This document shows positions 10,402-23,600 of a stretch of 64,000 bases of DNA, piece after piece; position 1 is the stretch's first letter; each line of letters starts with the position of its first letter. The position numbers were made by a program, and so were the translations under genes. The notes below the pieces were generated by a model. That model ran no database searches. It had not been told where the DNA came from and saw nothing but the letters and a program-made list of their open reading frames with translations. This DNA comes from Limanda limanda (Eukaryota > Chordata > Actinopteri > Pleuronectiformes > Pleuronectidae): assembly GCF_963576545.1 (NCBI RefSeq), contig NW_026870563.1, positions 434,001 to 498,000 of the forward strand. The letters run 5' to 3'.

Positions 10402-13400
10402 GACTTGCAAGTAGGCTCTACCCCCACTAAATGGGGTAGCGCGCATCGATCGGTACCATCCTTGAGCTTCTCCGACTTTCGGAAGGGTTAGGGTTAGGGT
10501 TAGGGATGAAAGCACATAGGAGAAAGAGATATTCTTGAATAACTTTTTTTGTGAAGGTCGGAAAGACTTGCAAGTAGGCTCTACCCCCACTAAATGGGGT
10601 AGCGCGCATCGATCGGTACCATCCTTGAGCTTCTCCGACTTTCGGAAGGGTTAGGGTTAGGGTTAGGGATGAAAGCACATAGGAGAAAGAGATATTCTTG
10701 AATAACTTTTTTTGTGAAGGTCGGGGAGACTTGCAAGTAGGCTCTACCCCCACTAAATGGGGTAGCGCGCATCGATCGGTACCATCCTTGAGCTTCTCCG
10801 ACTTTCGGAAGGGTTAGGGTTAGGGTTAGGGATGAAAGCACATAGGAGAAAGAGATATTCTTGAATAACTTTTTTTGTGAAGGTCGGAGAGACTTGGAAA
10901 GTGGTTGCATCTGGACTAATTTGGGTCCTGCGGATCGATTGGTACCATCCCCGAGCTTGTACGACCTTCGGAAGAGGTCGACCGACGAAATTCCCCCAAA
11001 TCTGAGGAGATATTCTTACATAACTTTTTTTGTGAAGGTCGGAGAGACTTGCAAGTAGGCTCTACCCCCACTAAATGGGGTAGCGCGCATCGATCGGTAC
11101 CATCCTTGAGCTTCTCCGACTTTCGGAAGGGTTAGGGTTAGGGTTAGGGATGAAAGCACATAGGAGAAAGAGATATTCTTGAATAACTTTTTTTGTGAAG
11201 GTCGGAGAGACTTGCAAGTAGGCTCTACCCCCACTAAATGGGGTAGCGCGCATCGATCGGTACCATCCTTGAGCTTCTCCGACTTTAGGAAGGGTTAGGG
11301 TTAGGGTTAGGGATGAAAGCACATAGGAGAAAGAGATATTCTTGAATAACTTTTTTTGTGAAGGTCGGAGAGACTTGCAAGTAGGCTCTACCCCTACTAA
11401 ATGGGGTAGCGCGCATCGATCGGTACCATCCTTGAGCTTCTCCGACTTTCGGAAGGGTTAGGGTTAGGGTTAGGGATGAAAGCACATAGGAGAAAGAGAT
11501 ATTCTTGAATAACTTTTTTTGTGAAGGTCGGAGAGACTTGCAAGTAGGCTCTACCCCCACTAAATGGGGTAGCGCGCATCGATCGGTACCATCCTTGAGC
11601 TTCTCCGACTTTCGGAAGTGTTAGGGTTAGGGTTAGGGATGAAAGCACATAGGAGAAAGAGATATTCTTGAATAACTTTTTTTGTGAAGGTCGGAGAGAC
11701 TTGGAAAGTGGTTGCATCTGGACTAATTTGGGTCCTGCGGATCGATTGGTACCATCCCCGAGCTTGTACGACCTTCGAAAGAGGTCGACCGACGAAATTC
11801 CCCCAAATCTGAGGAGATATTCTTGAATAACTTTTTTTGTGAAGGTCGGAGAGACTTGCAAGTAGGCTCTACCCCCACTAAATGGGGTAGCGCGCATCGA
11901 TCGGTACCATCCTTGAGCTTCTCCGACTTTCGGAAGGGTTAGGGTTAGGGTTAGGGATGAAAGCACATAGGAGAAAGAGATATTCTTGAATAACTTTTTT
12001 TGTGAAGGTCGGGGAGACTTGCAAGTAGGCTCTACCCCCACTAAATGGGGTAGCGCGCATCGATCGGTACCATCCTTGAGCTTCTCCGACTTTCGGAAGG
12101 GTTAGGGTTAGGGTTAGGGATGAAAGCACATAGGAGAAAGAGATATTCTTGAATAACTTTTTTTGTGAAGGTCGGAGAGACTTGGAAAGTGGTTGCATCT
12201 GGACTAATTTGGGTCCTGCGGATCGATTGGTACCATCCCCGAGCTTGTACGACCTTCGGAAGAGGTCGACCGACGAAATTCCCCCAAATCTGAGGAGATA
12301 TTCTTACATAACTTTTTTTGTGAAGGTCGGAGAGACTTGCAAGTAGGCTCTACCCCCACTAAATGGGGTAGCGCGCATCGATCGGTACCATCCTTTAGCT
12401 TCTCCGACTTTCGGAAGGGTTAGGGTTAGGGTTAGGGATGAAAGCACATAGGAGAAAGAGATATTCTTGAATAACTTTTTTTGTGAAGGTCGGAGAGACT
12501 TGCAAGTAGGCTCTACCCCCACTAAATGGGGTAGCGCGCATCGATCGGTACCATCCTTGAGCTTCTCCGACTTTCGGAAGGGTTAGGGTTAGGGTTAGGG
12601 ATGAAAGCACATAGGAGAAAGAGATATTCTTGAATAACTTTTTTTGTGAAGGTCGGAGAGACTTGCAAGTAGGCTCTACCCCTACTAAATGGGGTAGCGC
12701 GCATCGATCGGTACCATCCTTGAGCTTCTCCGACTTTCGGAAGGGTTAGGGTTAGGGTTAGGGATGAAAGCACATAGGAGAAAGAGATATTCTTGAATAA
12801 CTTTTTTTGTGAAGGTCGGAGAGACTTGCAAGTAGGCTCTACCCCCACTAAATGGGGTAGCGCGCATCGATCGGTACCATCCTTGAGCTTCTCCGACTTT
12901 CGGAAGGGTTAGGGTTAGGGATGAAAGCACATAGGAGAAAGAGATATTCTTGAATAACTTTTTTTGTGAAGGTCGGAGAGACTTGGAAAGTGGTTGCATC
13001 TGGACTAATTTGGGTCCTGCGGATCGATTGGTACCATCCCCGAGCTTGTACGACCTTCGAAAGAGGTCGACCGACGAAATTCCCCCAAATCTGAGGAGAT
13101 ATTCTTGAATAACTTTTTTTGTGAAGGTCGGAGAGACTTGCAAGTAGGCTCTACCCCCACTAAATGGGGTAGCGCGCATCGATCGGTACCATCCTTGAGC
13201 TTCTCCGACTTTCGGAAGGGTTAGGGTTAGGGATGAAAGCACATAGGAGAAAGAGATATTCTTGAATAACTTTTTTTGTGAAGGTCGGAGAGACTTGGAA
13301 AGTGGTTGCATCTGGACTAATTTGGGTCCTGCGGATCGATTGGTACCATCCCCGAGCTTGTACGACCTTCGGAAGAGGTCGACCGATGAAATTCCCCCAA

Positions 13401-16400
13401 ATCTGAGGAGATATTCTTACATAACTTTTTTTGTGAAGGTCGGAGAGACTTGCAAGTAGGCTCTACCCCCACTAAATGGGGTAGCGCGCATCGATCGGTA
13501 CCATCCTTGAGCTTCTCCGACTTTCGGAAGGGTTAGGGTTAGGGTTAGGGATGAAAGCACATAGGAGAAAGAGATATTCTTGAATAACTTTTTTTGTGAA
13601 GGTCGGAGAGACTTGCAAGTAGGCTCTACCCCCACTAAATGGGGTAGCGCGCATCGATCGGTACCATCCTTGAGCTTCTCCGACTTTCGGAAGGGTTAGG
13701 GTTAGGGTTAGGGATGAAAGCACATAGGAGAAAGAGATATTCTTGAATAACTTTTTTTGTGAAGGTCGGAGAGACTTGCAAGTAGGCTCTACCCCTACTA
13801 AATGGGGTAGCGCGCATCGATCGGTACCATCCTTGAGCTTCTCCGACTTTCGGAAGGGTTAGGGTTAGGGTTAGGGATGAAAGCACATAGGAGAAAGAGA
13901 TATTCTTGAATAACTTTTTTTGTGAAGGTCGGAGAGACTTGCAAGTAGGCTCTACCCCCACTAAATGGGGTAGCGCGCATCGATCGGTACCATCCTTGAG
14001 CTTCTCCGACTTTCGGAAGGGTTAGGGTTAGGGTTAGGGATGAAAGCACATAGGAGAAAGAGATATTCTTGAATAACTTTTTTTGTGAAGGTCGGAGAGA
14101 CTTGGAAAGTGGTTGCATCTGGACTAATTTGGGTCCTGCGGATCGATTGGTACCATCCCCGAGCTTGTACGACCTTCGAAAGAGGTCGACCGACGAAATT
14201 CCCCCAAATCTGAGGAGATATTCTTGAATAACTTTTTTTGTGAAGGTCGGAGAGACTTGCAAGTAGGCTCTACCCCCACTAAATGGGGTAGCGCGCATCG
14301 ATCGGTACCATCCTTGAGCTTCTCCGACTTTCGGAAGGGTTAGGGTTAGGGATGAAAGCACATAGGAGAAAGAGATATTCTTGAATAACTTTTTTTGTGA
14401 AGGTCGGAGAGACTTGGAAAGTGGTTGCATCTGGACTAATTTGGGTCCTGCGGATCGATTGGTACCATCCCCGAGCTTGTACGACCTTCGGAAGAGGTCG
14501 ACCGACGAAATTCCCCCAAATCTGAGGAGATATTCTTACATAACTTTTTTTGTGAAGGTCGGAGAGACTTGCAAGTAGGCTCTACCCCCACTAAATGGGG
14601 TAGCGCGCATCGATCGGTACCATCCTTGAGCTTCTCCGACTTTCGGAAGGGTTAGGGTTAGGGTTAGGGATGAAAGCACATAGGAGAAAGAGATATTCTT
14701 GAATAACTTTTTTTGTGAAGGTCGGAGAGACTTGCAAGTAGGCTCTACCCCCACTAAATGGGGTAGCGCGCATCGATCGGTACCATCCTTGAGCTTCTCC
14801 GACTTTCGGAAGGGTTAGGGTTAGGGTTAGGGATGAAAGCACATAGGAGAAAGAGATATTCTTGAATAACTTTTTTTGTGAAGGTCGGAGAGACTTGGAA
14901 AGTGGTTGCATCTGGACTAATTTGGGTCCTGCGGATCGATTGGTACCATCCCCGAGCTTTTACGACCTTCGGAAGAGGTCGACCGACGAAATTCCCCCAA
15001 ATCTGAGGAGATATTCTTGAATAACTTTTTTTGTGAAGGTCGGAGAGACTTGCAAGTAGGCTCTACCCCCACTAAATGGGGTTGCGCGCATCGATCGGTA
15101 CCATCCTTGAGCTTCTCCGACTTTCGGAAGGGTTAGGGTTAGGGTTAGGGATGAAAGCACATAGGAGAAAGAGATATTCTTGAATAACTTTTTTTGTGAA
15201 GGTCGGAGAGACTTGCAAGTAGGCTCTACCCCCACTAAATGGGGTAGCGCGCATCGATCGGTACCATCTTTGAGCTTCTCCGACTTTCGGAAGGGTTAGG
15301 GTTAGGGTTAGGGATGAAAGCACATAGGAGAAAGAGATATTCTTGAATAACTTTTTTTGTGAAGGTCGGAGAGACTTGGAAAGTGGTTGCATCTGGACTA
15401 ATTTGGGTCCTGCGGATCGATTGGTACCATCCCCGAGCTTGTACGACCTTCGGAAGAGGTCGACCGACGAAATTCCCCCAAATCTGAGGAGATATTCTTG
15501 AATAACTTTTTTTGTGAAGGTCGGAGAGACTTGCAAGTAGGCTCTACCCCCACTAAATGGGGTTGCGCGCATCGATCAGTACCATCTTTGAGCTTCTCCG
15601 ACTTTCGGAAGGGTTAGGGTTAGGGTTAGGGATGAAAGCACATAGGAGAAAGAGATATTCTTGAATAACTTTTTTTGTGAAGGTCGGAGAGACTTGGAAA
15701 GTGGTTGCATCTGGACTAATTTGGGTCCTGCGGATCGATTGGTACCATCCCCGAGCTTGTACGACCTTCGGAAGAGGTCGACCGACGAAATTCCCCCAAA
15801 TCTGAGGAGATATTCTTGAATAACTTTTTTTGTGAAGGTCGGAGAGACTTGCAAGTAGGCTCTACCCCCACTAAATGGGGTTGCGCGCATCGATCAGTAC
15901 CATATTTGAGCTTCTCCGACTTTCGGAAGGGTTAGGGTTAGGGTTAGGGATGAAAGCACATAGGAGAAAGAGATATTCTTGAATAACTTTTTTTGTGAAG
16001 GTCGGAGAGACTTGCAAGTAGGCTCTACCCCCACTAAATGGGGTAGCGCGCATCGATCGGTACCATCCTTGAGCTTCTCCGACTTTCGGAAGGGTTAGGG
16101 TTAGGGTTAGGGATGAAAGCACATAGGAGAAAGAGATATTCTTGAATAACTTTTTTTGTGAAGGTCGGAGAGACTTGCAAGTAGGCTCTACCCCCACTAA
16201 ATGGGGTAGCGCGCATCGATCGGTACCATCCTTGAGCTTCTCCGACTTTTGGAAGGGTTAGGGTTAGGGTTAGGGATGAAAGCACATAGGAGAAAGAGAT
16301 ATTCTTGAATAACTTTTTTTGTGAAGGTCGGGGAGACTTGCAAGTAGGCTCTACCCCCACTAAATGGGGTAGCGCGCATCGATCGGTACCATCCTTGAGC

Positions 16401-19400
16401 TTCTCCGACTTTCGGAAGGGTTAGGGTTAGGGTTAGGGATGAAAGCACATAGGAGAAAGAGATATTCTTGAATAACTTTTTTTGTGAAGGTCGGAGAGAC
16501 TTGGAAAGTGGTTGCATCTGGACTAATTTGGGTCCTGCGGATCGATTGGTACCATCCCCGAGCTTGTACGACCTTCGGAAGAGGTCGACCGACGAAATTC
16601 CCCCAAATCTGAGGAGATATTCTTGAATAACTTTTTTTGTGAAGGTCGGAGAGACTTGCAAGTAGGGTCTACCCCCACTAAATGGGGTTGCGCGCATCGA
16701 TCAGTACCATATTTGAGCTTCTCCGACTTTCGGAAGGGTTAGGGTTAGGGTTAGGGATGAAAGCACATAGGAGAAAGAGATATTCTTGAATAACTTTTTT
16801 TGTGAAGGTCGGAGAGACTTGCAAGTAGGCTCTACCCCCACTAAATGGGGTAGCGCGCATCGATCGGTACCATCCTTGAGCTTCTCCGACTTTCGGAAGG
16901 GTTAGGGTTAGGGTTAGGGATGAAAGCACATAGGAGAAAGAGATATTCTTGAATAACTTTTTTTGTGAAGGTCGGAGAGACTTGCAAGTAGGCTCTACCC
17001 CCACTAAATGGGGTAGCGCGCATCGATCGGTACCATCCTTGAGCTTCTCCGACTTTTGGAAGGGTTAGGGTTAGGGTTAGGGATGAAAGCACATAGGAGA
17101 AAGAGATATTCTTGAATAACTTTTTTTGTGAAGGTCGGGGAGACTTGCAAGTAGGCTCTACCCCCACTAAATGGGGTAGCGCGCATCGATCGGTACCATC
17201 CTTGAGCTTCTCCGACTTTCGGAAGGGTTAGGGTTAGGGTTAGGGATGAAAGCACATAGGAGAAAGAGATATTCTTGAATAACTTTTTTTGTGAAGGTCG
17301 GAGAGACTTGGAAAGTGGTTGCATCTGGACTAATTTGGGTCCTGCGGATCGATTGGTACCATCCCCGAGCTTGTACGACCTTCGGAAGAGGTCGACCGAC
17401 GAAATTCCCCCAAATCTGAGGAGATATTCTTGAATAACTTTTTTTGTGAAGGTCGGAGAGACTTGCAAGTAGGCTCTACCCCCACTAAATGGGGTTGCGC
17501 GCATCGATCAGTACCATATTTGAGCTTCTCCGACTTTCGGAAGGGTTAGGGTTAGGGATGAAAGCACATAGGAGAAAGAGATATTCTTGAATAACTTTTT
17601 TTGTGAAGGTCGGAGAGACTTGCAAGTAGGCTCTACCCCCACTAAATGGGGTAGCGCGCATCGATCGGTACCATCCTTGAGCTTCTCCGACTTTCGGAAG
17701 GGTTAGGGTTAGGGTTAGGGATGAAAGCACATAGGAGAAAGAGATATTCTTGAATAACTTTTTTTGTGAAGGTCGGAGAGACTTGCAAGTAGGCTCTACC
17801 CCCACTAAATGGGGTAGCGCGCATCGATCGGTACCATCCTTGAGCTTCTCCGACTTTCGGAAGGGTTAGGGTTAGGGTTAGGGATGAAAGCACATAGGAG
17901 AAAGAGATATTCTTGAATAACTTTTTTTGTGAAGGTCGGGGAGACTTGCAAGTAGGCTCTACCCCCACTAAATGGGGTAGCGCGCATCGATCGGTACCAT
18001 CCTTGAGCTTCTCCGACTTTCGGAAGGGTTAGGGTTAGGGTTAGGGATGAAAGCACATAGGAGAAAGAGATATTCTTGAATAACTTTTTTTGTGAAGGTC
18101 GGAGAGACTTGGAAAGTGGTTGCATCTGGACTAATTTGGGTCCTGCGGATCGATTGGTACCATCCCCGAGCTTGTACGACCTTCGGAAGAGGTCGACCGA
18201 CGAAATTCCCCCAAATCTGAGGAGATATTCTTACATAACTTTTTTTGTGAAGGTCGGAGAGACTTGCAAGTAGGCTCTACCCCCACTAAATGGGGTAGCG
18301 CGCATCGATCGGTACCATCCTTGAGCTTCTCCGACTTTCGGAAGGGTTAGGGTTAGGGTTAGGGATGAAAGCACATAGGAGAAAGAGATATTCTTGAATA
18401 ACTTTTTTTGTGAAGGTCGGAGAGACTTGCAAGTAGGCTCTACCCCCACTAAATGGGGTAGCGCGCATCGATCGGTACCATCCTTGAGCTTCTCCGACTT
18501 TCGGAAGGGTTAGGGTTAGGGTTAGGGATGAAAGCACATAGGAGAAAGAGATATTCTTGAATAACTTTTTTTGTGAAGGTCGGAGAGACTTGCAAGTAGG
18601 CTCTACTCCCACTAAATGGGGTAGCGCGCATCGATCGGTACCATCCTTGAGCTTCTCCGACTTTTGGAAGGGTTAGGGTTAGGGTTAGGGATGAAAGCAC
18701 ATAGGAGAAAGAGATATTCTTGAATAACTTTTTTTGTGAAGGTCGGGGAGACTTGCAAGTAGGCTCTACCCCCACTAAATGGGGTAGCGCGCATCGATCG
18801 GTACCATCCTTGAGCTTCTCCGACTTTCGGAAGGGTTAGGGTTAGGGTTAGGGATGAAAGCACATAGGAGAAAGAGATATTCTTGAATAACTTTTTTTGT
18901 GAAGGTCGGAGAGACTTGGAAAGTGGTTGCATCTGGACTAATTTGGGTCCTGCGGATCGATTGGTACCATCCCCGAGCTTGTACGACCTTCGGAAGAGGT
19001 CGACCGACGAAATTCCCCCAAATCTGAGGAGATATTCTTGAATAACTTTTTTTGTGAAGGTCGGAGAGACTTGCAAGTAGGCTTTACCCCCACTAAATTG
19101 GGTTGCGCGCATCGATCAGTACCATATTTGAGCTTCTCCGACTTTCGGAAGGGTTAGGGTTAGGGTTAGGGATGAAAGCACATAGGAGAAAGAGATATTC
19201 TTGAATAACTTTTTTTGTGAAGGTCGGAGAGACTTGCAAGTAGGCTCTACCCCCACTAAATGGGGTAGCGCGCATCGATCGGTACCATCCTTGAGCTTCT
19301 CCGACTTTCGGAAGGGTTAGGGTTAGGGTTAGGGATGAAAGCACATAGGAGAAAGAGATATTCTTGAATAACTTTTTTTGTGAAGGTCGGAGAGACTTGC

Positions 19401-20577
19401 AAGTAGGCTCTACCCCCACTAAATGGGGTAGCGCGCATCGATCGGTACCATCCTTGAGCTTCTCCGACTTTCGGAAGGGTTAGGGTTAGGGTTAGGGATG
19501 AAAGCACATAGGAGAAAGAGATATTCTTGAATAACTTTTTTTGTGAAGGTCGGGGAGACTTGCAAGTAGGCTCTACCCCCACTAAATGGGGTAGCGCGCA
19601 TCAATCGGTACCATCCTTGAGCTTCTCCGACTTTCGGAAGGGTTAGGGTTAGGGTTAGGGATGAAAGCACATAGGAGAAAGAGATATTCTTGAATAACTT
19701 TTTTTGTGAAGGTCGGAGAGACTTGGAAAGTGGTTGCATCTGGACTAATTTGGGTCCTGCGGATCGATTGGTACCATCCCCGAGCTTGTACGACCTTCGG
19801 AAGAGGTCTACCGACGAAATTCCCCCAAATCTGAGGAGATATTCTTACATAACTTTTTTTGTGAAGGTCGGAGAGACTTGCAAGTAGGCTCTACCCCCAC
19901 TAAATGGGGTAGCGCGCATCGATCGGTACCATCCTTGAGCTTCTCCGACTTTCGGAAGGGTTAGGGTTAGGGTTAGGGATGAAAGCACATAGGAGAAAGA
20001 GATATTCTTGAATAACTTTTTTTGTGAAGGTCGGAGAGACTTGCAAGTAGGCTCTACCCCCACTAAATGGGGTAGCGCGCATCGATCGGTACCATCCTTG
20101 AGCTTCTCCGACTTTCGGAAGGGTTAGGGTTAGGGTTAGGGATGAAAGCACATAGGAGAAAGAGATATTCTTGAATAACTTTTTTTGTGAAGGTCGGAGA
20201 GACTTGGAAAGTGGTTGCATCTGGACTAATTTGGGTCCTGCGGATCGATTGGTACTATCCCCGAGCTTGTACGACCTTCGGAAGAGGTCGACCGACGAAA
20301 TTCCCCCAAATCTGAGGAGATATTCTTGAATAACTTTTTTTGTGAAGGTCGGAGAGACTTGCAAGTAGGCTCTACCCCCACTAAATGGGGTTGCGCGCAT
20401 CGATCGGTACCATCCTTGAGCTTCTCCGACTTTCGGAAGGGTTAGGGTTAGGGTTAGGGATGAAAGCACATAGGAGAAAGAGATATTCTTGAATAACTTT
20501 TTTTGTGAAGGTCGGAGAGACTTGCAAGTAGGCTCTACCCCCACTAAATGGGGTAGCGCGCATCGATCGGTACCATC
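10298..20577 (+). repeat. 10,280-bp higher-order repeat, copy 2
   Basis: Near-perfect copy of 18-10297. Rare private variants are shared at the same offset: broken G run at 1339/11619, CATCAATCGG at 9323/19603, GAGCTTTTACG in the B at 4612/14892, four short A units. The one difference I noticed is C at 9977 versus T at 20257 (GGTACCATCC to GGTACTATCC). The match continues to about 20,613, where a TTAGGG unit is missing relative to the first copy. Such identity implies a very recent duplication, or an assembly repeat error. Confidence 0.93.
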
Positions 20578-20675
20578 TTTGAGCTTCTCCGACTTTCGGA
20601 AGGGTTAGGGTTAGGGATGAAAGCACATAGGAGAAAGAGATATTCTTGAATAACTTTTTTTGTGAAGGTCGGAGA
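15373..20675 (+). repeat. 5.3-kb module, second copy (5,303 bp)
   Basis: A runs 1,4,4,4,4,4,2,2; 25 A + 8 B with two 157-bp A units (17460 and 20519), hence 5,303 bp. The module ends in the normal 2-A run, showing that the 5-A run of the first copy is derived. Confidence 0.88.
20519..20675 (+). repeat. Short A unit (157 bp) ending the second 5.3-kb module
   Basis: Two TTAGGG where the related unit at 15210 has three. This hexamer change marks the place where the 10,280-bp period stops. Confidence 0.9.
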
Positions 20676-23600
20676 GACTTGGAAAGTGGTTGCATCTGGA
20701 CTAATTTGGGTCCTGCGGATCGATTGGTACCATCCCCGAGCTTGTACGACCTTCGGAAGAGGTCGACCGACGAAATTCCCCCAAATCTGAGGAGATATTC
20801 TTGAATAACTTTTTTTGTGAAGGTCGGAGAGACTTGCAAGTAGGCTCTACCCCCACTAAATGGGGTTGCGCGCATCGATCAGTACCATCTTTGAGCTTCT
20901 CCGACTTTCGGAAGGGTTAGGGTTAGGGTTAGGGATGAAAGCACATAGGAGAAAGAGATATTCTTGAATAACTTTTTTTGTGAAGGTCGGAGAGACTTGG
21001 AAAGTGGTTGCATCTGGACTAATTTGGGTCCTGCGGATCGATTGGTACCATCCCCGAGCTTGTACGACCTTCGGAAGAGGTCGACCGACGAAATTCCCCC
21101 AAATCTGAGGAGATATTCTTGAATAACTTTTTTTGTGAAGGTCGGAGAGACTTGCAAGTAGGCTCTACCCCCACTAAATGGGGTTGCGCGCATCGATCAG
21201 TACCATATTTGAGCTTCTCCGACTTTCGGAAGGGTTAGGGTTAGGGTTAGGGATGAAAGCACATAGGAGAAAGAGATATTCTTGAATAACTTTTTTTGTG
21301 AAGGTCGGAGAGACTTGCAAGTAGGCTCTACCCCCACTAAATGGGGTAGCGCGCATCGATCGGTACCATCCTTGAGCTTCTCCGACTTTCGGAAGGGTTA
21401 GGGTTAGGGTTAGGGATGAAAGCACATAGGAGAAAGAGATATTCTTGAATACCTTTTTTTGTGAAGGTCGGAGAGACTTGCAAGTAGGCTCTACCCCCAC
21501 TAAATGGGGTAGCGCGCATCGATCGGTACCATCCTTGAGCTTCTCCGACTTTTGGAAGGGTTAGGGTTAGGGTTAGGGATGAAAGCACATAGGAGAAAGA
21601 GATATTCTTGAATAACTTTTTTTGTGAAGGTCGGGGAGACTTGCAAGTAGGCTCTACCCCCACTAAATGGGGTAGCGCGCATCGATCGGTACCATCCTTG
21701 AGCTTCTCCGACTTTCGGAAGGGTTAGGGTTAGGGTTAGGGATGAAAGCACATAGGAGAAAGAGATATTCTTGAATAACTTTTTTTGTGAAGGTCGGAGA
21801 GACTTGGAAAGTGGTTGCATCTGGACTAATTTGGGTCCTGCGGATCGATTGGTACCATCCCCGAGCTTGTACGACCTTCGGAAGAGGTCGACCGACGAAA
21901 TTCCCCCAAATCTGAGGAGATATTCTTGAATAACTTTTTTTGTGAAGGTCGGAGAGACTTGCAAGTAGGGTCTACCCCCACTAAATGGGGTTGCGCGCAT
22001 CGATCAGTACCATATTTGAGCTTCTCCGACTTTCGGAAGGGTTAGGGTTAGGGTTAGGGATGAAAGCACATAGGAGAAAGAGATATTCTTGAATAACTTT
22101 TTTTGTGAAGGTCGGAGAGACTTGCAAGTAGGCTCTACCCCCACTAAATGGGGTAGCGCGCATCGATCGGTACCATCCTTGAGCTTCTCCGACTTTCGGA
22201 AGGGTTAGGGTTAGGGTTAGGGATGAAAGCACATAGGAGAAAGAGATATTCTTGAATAACTTTTTTTGTGAAGGTCGGAGAGACTTGCAAGTAGGCTCTA
22301 CCCCCACTAAATGGGGTAGCGCGCATCGATCGGTACCATCCTTGAGCTTCTCCGACTTTTGGAAGGGTTAGGGTTAGGGTTAGGGATGAAAGCACATAGG
22401 AGAAAGAGATATTCTTGAATAACTTTTTTTGTGAAGGTCGGGGAGACTTGCAAGTAGGCTCTACCCCCACTAAATGGGGTAGCGCGCATCGATCGGTACC
22501 ATCCTTGAGCTTCTCCGACTTTCGGAAGGGTTAGGGTTAGGGTTAGGGATGAAAGCACATAGGAGAAAGAGATATTCTTGAATAACTTTTTTTGTGAAGG
22601 TCGGAGAGACTTGGAAAGTGGTTGCATCTGGACTAATTTGGGTCCTGCGGATCGATTGGTACCATCCCCGAGCTTGTACGACCTTCGGAAGAGGTCGACC
22701 GACGAAATTCCCCCAAATCTGAGGAGATATTCTTGAATAACTTTTTTTGTGAAGGTCGGAGAGACTTGCAAGTAGGCTCTACCCCCACTAAATGGGGTTG
22801 CGCGCATCGATCAGTACCATATTTGAGCTTCTCCGACTTTCGGAAGGGTTAGGGTTAGGGTTAGGGATGAAAGCACATAGGAGAAAGAGATATTCTTGAA
22901 TAACTTTTTTTGTGAAGGTCGGAGAGACTTGCAAGTAGGCTCTACCCCCACTAAATGGGGTAGCGCGCATCGATCGGTACCATCCTTGAGCTTCTCCGAC
23001 TTTCGGAAGGGTTAGGGTTAGGGTTAGGGATGAAAGCACATAGGAGAAAGAGATATTCTTGAATAACTTTTTTTGTGAAGGTCGGAGAGACTTGCAAGTA
23101 GGCTCTACCCCCACTAAATGGGGTAGCGCGCATCGATCGGTACCATCCTTGAGCTTCTCCGACTTTCGGAAGGGTTAGGGTTAGGGTTAGGGATGAAAGC
23201 ACATAGGAGAAAGAGATATTCTTGAATAACTTTTTTTGTGAAGGTCGGGGAGACTTGCAAGTAGGCTCTACCCCCACTAAATGGGGTAGCGCGCATCGAT
23301 CGGTACCATCCTTGAGCTTCTCCGACTTTCGGAAGGGTTAGGGTTAGGGTTAGGGATGAAAGCACATAGGAGAAAGAGATATTCTTGAATAACTTTTTTT
23401 GTGAAGGTCGGAGAGACTTGGAAAGTGGTTGCATCTGGACTAATTTGGGTCCTGCGGATCGATTGGTACCATCCCCGAGCTTGTACGACCTTCGGAAGAG
23501 GTCGACCGACGAAATTCCCCCAAATCTGAGGAGATATTCTTACATAACTTTTTTTGTGAAGGTCGGAGAGACTTGCAAGTAGGCTCTACCCCCACTAAAT

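Noticed and set aside
18..20613. Transposon or LTR pair explaining the 10,280-bp duplication
   Set aside because: The duplicated segment contains only A and B monomers. No reverse transcriptase, transposase, terminal repeats or target-site duplications were seen.
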